A stretch of 37,310 nucleotides of DNA from SIG223 sp964442785 (lineage in GTDB: Bacteria > Bacillota_I > Bacilli_A > RFN20 > DUOF01): assembly GCA_964442785.1 (NCBI GenBank), contig CAYTZW010000011.1, positions 1 to 37,310 of the forward strand, in the 5' to 3' direction. Both the position numbers and the translations under genes were made by a program. The notes under the pieces were generated by a model. The model was not told the origin of the DNA, did not search any database, and saw only the letters and a program-made list of their open reading frames with translations. Each line of letters opens with the position of its first letter. The first letter of the stretch is position 1. Positions 35,501 through 37,310 of the stretch are shown here, piece by piece.

Positions 35501-37310
35501 AGTTCTTGTTCTTGGGGATCTAGTGCTACTAAATCTATTACAAGTGCAAATAATTCTTATTATCACGCTTATATTAAAGATGCAGCAGGCAATGTAAAAT
35601 ATGCTGGATATAAATTAGTTAAAGCCGATCCTACTGCTCCTACTTACACTAGTTATACAGGTGGAAGCGATGCTTGGGCAACAAGTAGAACTCTATCAAT
35701 AAATGGTGCTAGTGATGCTGGTTCAGGACTTGCTTCTTCTCCATATTGTTTCACTACTTCAAGTAGTAGCAGTGGTTGTGGTTGGACAAGTGCTTCTACA
35801 TTAAGCATTACTACTACAACAGATACTTATTACTATGCTTTCATAAAAGATGCTGTAGGTAATATTAAAAGTGCTGGTAATCAAAGAGTTAGAGTTGATA
35901 GAACAGCTCCTGATGCAAGTAAATTTGCAGTTACTAACTCAAGTAATGGTAATTGGACTAATCAAAATGTTACGCTAACTTTAAGTGGTGCTACTGATAC
36001 CGGAAGTGGTTTTGCTAGATATCAATATAGTTACGATAAAACTAATTGGTACAATGATTGGAGTGGTACTGCAACCGCTACTAGTACAATAGGTAATTGG
36101 GGTGGAGAATATAATACTATCGTTTATTTCAGAGTTGTTGATAATGTTGGTAATACTACTTTATCAGATAAAACAACTTATATTAAAATCGACAAATCTG
36201 CTCCAAGTGTTTCAAGTTATACAGGTGGAAGTGATGCTTGGGTATATACCGCTAATTTATCTGTAAAAGCTAGCGATAGTAGATCTGGTCTTGCTTCTTC
36301 TCCATATTGTTTTGTAACAAATAGTAGTACCACTGCTCCTGGTACAACAAATTGTGCTTGGACAAGTGCTTCTACATTAAGTATTACTACTCAAACTGAT
36401 ACATATTATCACGTTTATGTTAAAGATGCTGTAGGCAATATTGCTCACGCAGGCAGTCAAAGAGTTAGAGTTGATAGAACGGCTCCTGTTGTAAATAATG
36501 CAACGGTTACTAACTCAAGTAATGGTAATTGGACAAACGGAAGTGTTACAATTACTTTGAAAGGGGCTACTGATGCTCATAGTGGTTTCTCTAAATATGA
36601 ATATAGTTATGATAAGAGCACTTGGAAAAGTGATTGGGGTGGAGCTTATAAAATAGATGATACCCACGGTACTTGGAGTGCTGAAGCTAATACTATTGTT
36701 TATTTCAGAGTTGTTGATGCTGTTGGTAATGCTACTATTTTACCTACTACAACTTATCTTAGAATTGATAAAACTGCCCCTGTTGTAAGTGGTGTTACAA
36801 TTACTAATTCAAGTAATGGTAATTGGACTAATCAAGGCGTAACTATTACTTTAAGTGGAGCAACTGATGCTGGAAGTGGTTTTGCTAAATATCAATATAG
36901 TTATGATAAAACTAATTGGTATAATGACTGGAGTGCAGGAGCAACTGCTAGTAAAACAGCAGGTGTATGGAGTGCTGAAAGAAATAATACAGTTTATTTT
37001 AGAGTTTTAGATAATGTTGGTAACATATCTAACATTTCTAATTATACATATATCAAAATTGATAGAACTGCTCCTGTAATGAGAGAAGGTTCTACTTCTG
37101 GAACTCGTTTAGTTGCTGGTGGTACTATTAATTATATAGTTGGTAATTCTAAAGAATTCTATTTTATCGATGAATTAGGTACTTATAAATCAGGATTTAG
37201 TAAAGCTAATTTCAATTATGAAGGAGCTGCTGCTAGTGCTAAATATGATACTACAAGTTCTTCTATGAAATTATCTTCTACTTATAAATACATTATTACA
37301 GTTTATGATG
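32555..37310 (+). CDS. Giant secreted repeat protein, 3' end outside the window (at least 1585 aa)
   Basis: An open frame without stops runs from the ATG at 32555, 6 bases after GGGGGTG, to the window edge. A signal peptide (residues 1-32, likely cut after AKA) precedes an N-terminal region to about residue 468. This includes a module with TPPVVRADSS and VYDKAGN. Eleven modules of 90-98 residues follow, in the order A A A B B A A B A B B. Type A has TYTSYTGG, SGLAS-PYCF and a second Cys 10-17 residues later, with DAVGNVK. Type B has SSNGNWTN, SGFAKYQYSYD and VDNVGNT, without Cys. Type B resembles the OmpL47-type/Ig-like repeats of bacterial surface proteins. The last module seen resembles the one before the array. 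An adhesive or surface-layer role is inferred. Confidence 0.9.
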   Translation, partial: MKKGNRVGIILFSLCLAFISLFVLSNNMAKASDYDGNDGVNFGNAAAVLVTDTDEVTWSANGMSDQSNWEIEYTAYVIEGGYASLFIYTDDGMFEASSDANYVIHSYSGSDPSSGSINGQYEIKIYEGTFTIVVVDVELINGTYTYSWVCQLTLTVEVSTSAPVWYTANVSSIKAGASVYVQLTSTAPIYNYSSSTFYKYGWSTSSTTNPSTWLTTFSSRTSTKISFNATAPSPTTNTTYYLWIYNRGEDTSGNVSTFSGKTPYYQGTAYNSYVKYQYTITATDTTPPVVRADSSSGTIISAGSTTNYPASSKTFYFSDAGSGYSYASFVIYDGNNKTTTTTNSSYTFTTINVNIMVAVYDKAGNSTHFEFYLMPNKPTISCNGTEVSYTSTNYFSSCTLSFASPSNSSAQNLTKYIIIDETADTSTSKSLNVYSYSYGSLSEGTYIVSIYDNADHIVETEIIVDATAPTYTSYTGGSSSWVYSATLTIKGASDTGSGLASTPYCFTTSSSSSGCSWTSSSTLSITSTTNTYYYAFIRDAVGNVKSAGSQQVKVDRTAPTYTSYTGGSSSWVYSATLTIAGASDTGSGLASTPYCFTTSSSSSSCGWTSSSTLSITSTTNTYYYAFIRDAVGNVKSAGSQQVKVDRTAPTYTSYTGGSSSWVYSATLTIAGASDTGSGLASTPYCFTTSSSSSSCGWTSSSTLSITSTTNTYYYAFIRDAVGNVKSAGSQQVKVDRTAPVVKNVTVTNSSNGNWTNGSVTITLSGASDDHSGFSKYQYSYDKSTWNNDWSSVSTTSTTGVWSAENNKTVYFRVMDNVGNTALVDTITYVKIDKTAPVKTNVTVTNSSNGNWTNQGVTITLSGASDALSGFAKYQYSYDKSTWNNDWGGSSTADKTTGSWSAQRNNIVYFRVVDNAGNTALIDQTTYIRIDTTAPTYTSYTGGGDAWATSTTLSINGAADASSGLASSPYCFVSSSSTTAPGYSSCSWGSSATKSITSANNSYYHAYIKDAAGNVKYAGYKLVKADPTAPTYTSYTGGSDAWATSRTLSINGASDAGSGLASSPYCFTTSSSSSGCGWTSASTLSITTTTDTYYYAFIKDAVGNIKSAGNQRVRVDRTAPDASKFAVTNSSNGNWTNQNVTLTLSGATDTGSGFARYQYSYDKTNWYNDWSGTATATSTIGNWGGEYNTIVYFRVVDNVGNTTLSDKTTYIKIDKSAPSVSSYTGGSDAWVYTANLSVKASDSRSGLASSPYCFVTNSSTTAPGTTNCAWTSASTLSITTQTDTYYHVYVKDAVGNIAHAGSQRVRVDRTAPVVNNATVTNSSNGNWTNGSVTITLKGATDAHSGFSKYEYSYDKSTWKSDWGGAYKIDDTHGTWSAEANTIVYFRVVDAVGNATILPTTTYLRIDKTAPVVSGVTITNSSNGNWTNQGVTITLSGATDAGSGFAKYQYSYDKTNWYNDWSAGATASKTAGVWSAERNNTVYFRVLDNVGNISNISNYTYIKIDRTAPVMREGSTSGTRLVAGGTINYIVGNSKEFYFIDELGTYKSGFSKANFNYEGAAASAKYDTTSSSMKLSSTYKYIITVYD
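33961..34770 (+). repeat. Three tandem 270-bp in-frame repeats (type A modules)
   Basis: Units begin at 33961, 34231 and 34501, each exactly 270 bases (90 codons). Units 2 and 3 differ at one base (T at 34489, C at 34759). Unit 1 differs at scattered sites in its first half, while its second half is essentially identical to the others. This points to recent duplication or gene conversion. Short-read assembly may misjudge the copy number. Confidence 0.95.
34771..37074 (+). repeat. Diverged array of alternating type A and type B modules
   Basis: Modules end at conserved gctcc/gcccc (Ala-Pro) junctions. B: 34771-35061 and 35062-35355; A: 35356-35640 and 35641-35910; B: 35911-36204; A: 36205-36486; B: 36487-36780 and 36781-37074. 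Lengths are 270-294 bases, all multiples of three, so the reading frame is kept throughout. Confidence 0.85.

Noticed and set aside
33961..37074. CRISPR-like array because of regular repeats
   Set aside because: Repeats are 270-294 bases, coding and in frame, without spacers.

Overview
The window is a visibly AT-rich (roughly 30% G+C by eye) chromosomal segment of a Gram-positive bacterium of the Bacillota, probably an uncultured host-associated member of the Bacilli. It reads with the standard bacterial code: murC, the YtxH-like gene and the beta-propeller gene stop at TGA, and tryptophans are TGG, so this is not the Mycoplasma code. A string of 100 N at 26870-26969, flanked by an exact 55-base duplicate, points to a short-read, possibly metagenomic, draft assembly.

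Layout. (1) 1-16012, minus strand: two giant membrane-anchored surface proteins of 2179 and 3114 residues, built from Ig-like and DUF5011-like modules with paired cysteines. (2) 16141-19260, minus strand: tyrS with a T-box leader, a YtxH-like small protein and murC. (3) 19274-21085: a lipoprotein diverging from an XRE-family regulator. (4) 21087-25800, minus strand: an ArsB/NhaD/SLC13-type transporter, a 48-residue protein, trmB, a CoaX homologue with substituted active-site motifs, and a secreted beta-propeller/Ig protein with a C-terminal membrane anchor. (5) 25819-31358, minus strand: gerM and gerE (spore functions) next to uvrC and mutS2, in an order that recalls the mutSB-uvrC-gerE-gerM order of Bacillus subtilis. 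(6) 31472-37310, plus strand: rnhC, a strong terminator, a (TA)10 tract with a promoter-like element, then a third giant secreted protein that runs off the right edge. It carries tandem modules of 90-98 residues, two of them 269/270 identical at the DNA level.

How the parts fit. Housekeeping genes (translation, cell wall, repair) are packed tightly. At least three stop codons lie inside the stems of their own terminators. Interleaved with them are three very large exported proteins sharing an uncommon Shine-Dalgarno sequence (GGGGGTG, 5-6 bases before ATG), which no other gene here uses. These proteins, the propeller protein and GerM all carry cysteine pairs a few residues apart. That is uncommon for exported proteins of Bacillota and suggests disulfide-stabilised hairpins and an oxidative folding system encoded elsewhere. 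GerE and GerM suggest the organism makes endospores or descends from one that did. The most novel material is the giant-protein set, the altered CoaX and the possible variable-repeat control of the third giant gene. No tRNA, rRNA, CRISPR array, insertion sequence or phage gene was seen. No gene-free stretch exceeds 300 bases; the longest, 294 bases at 20453-20746, holds the divergent promoters of the lipoprotein and XRE genes.
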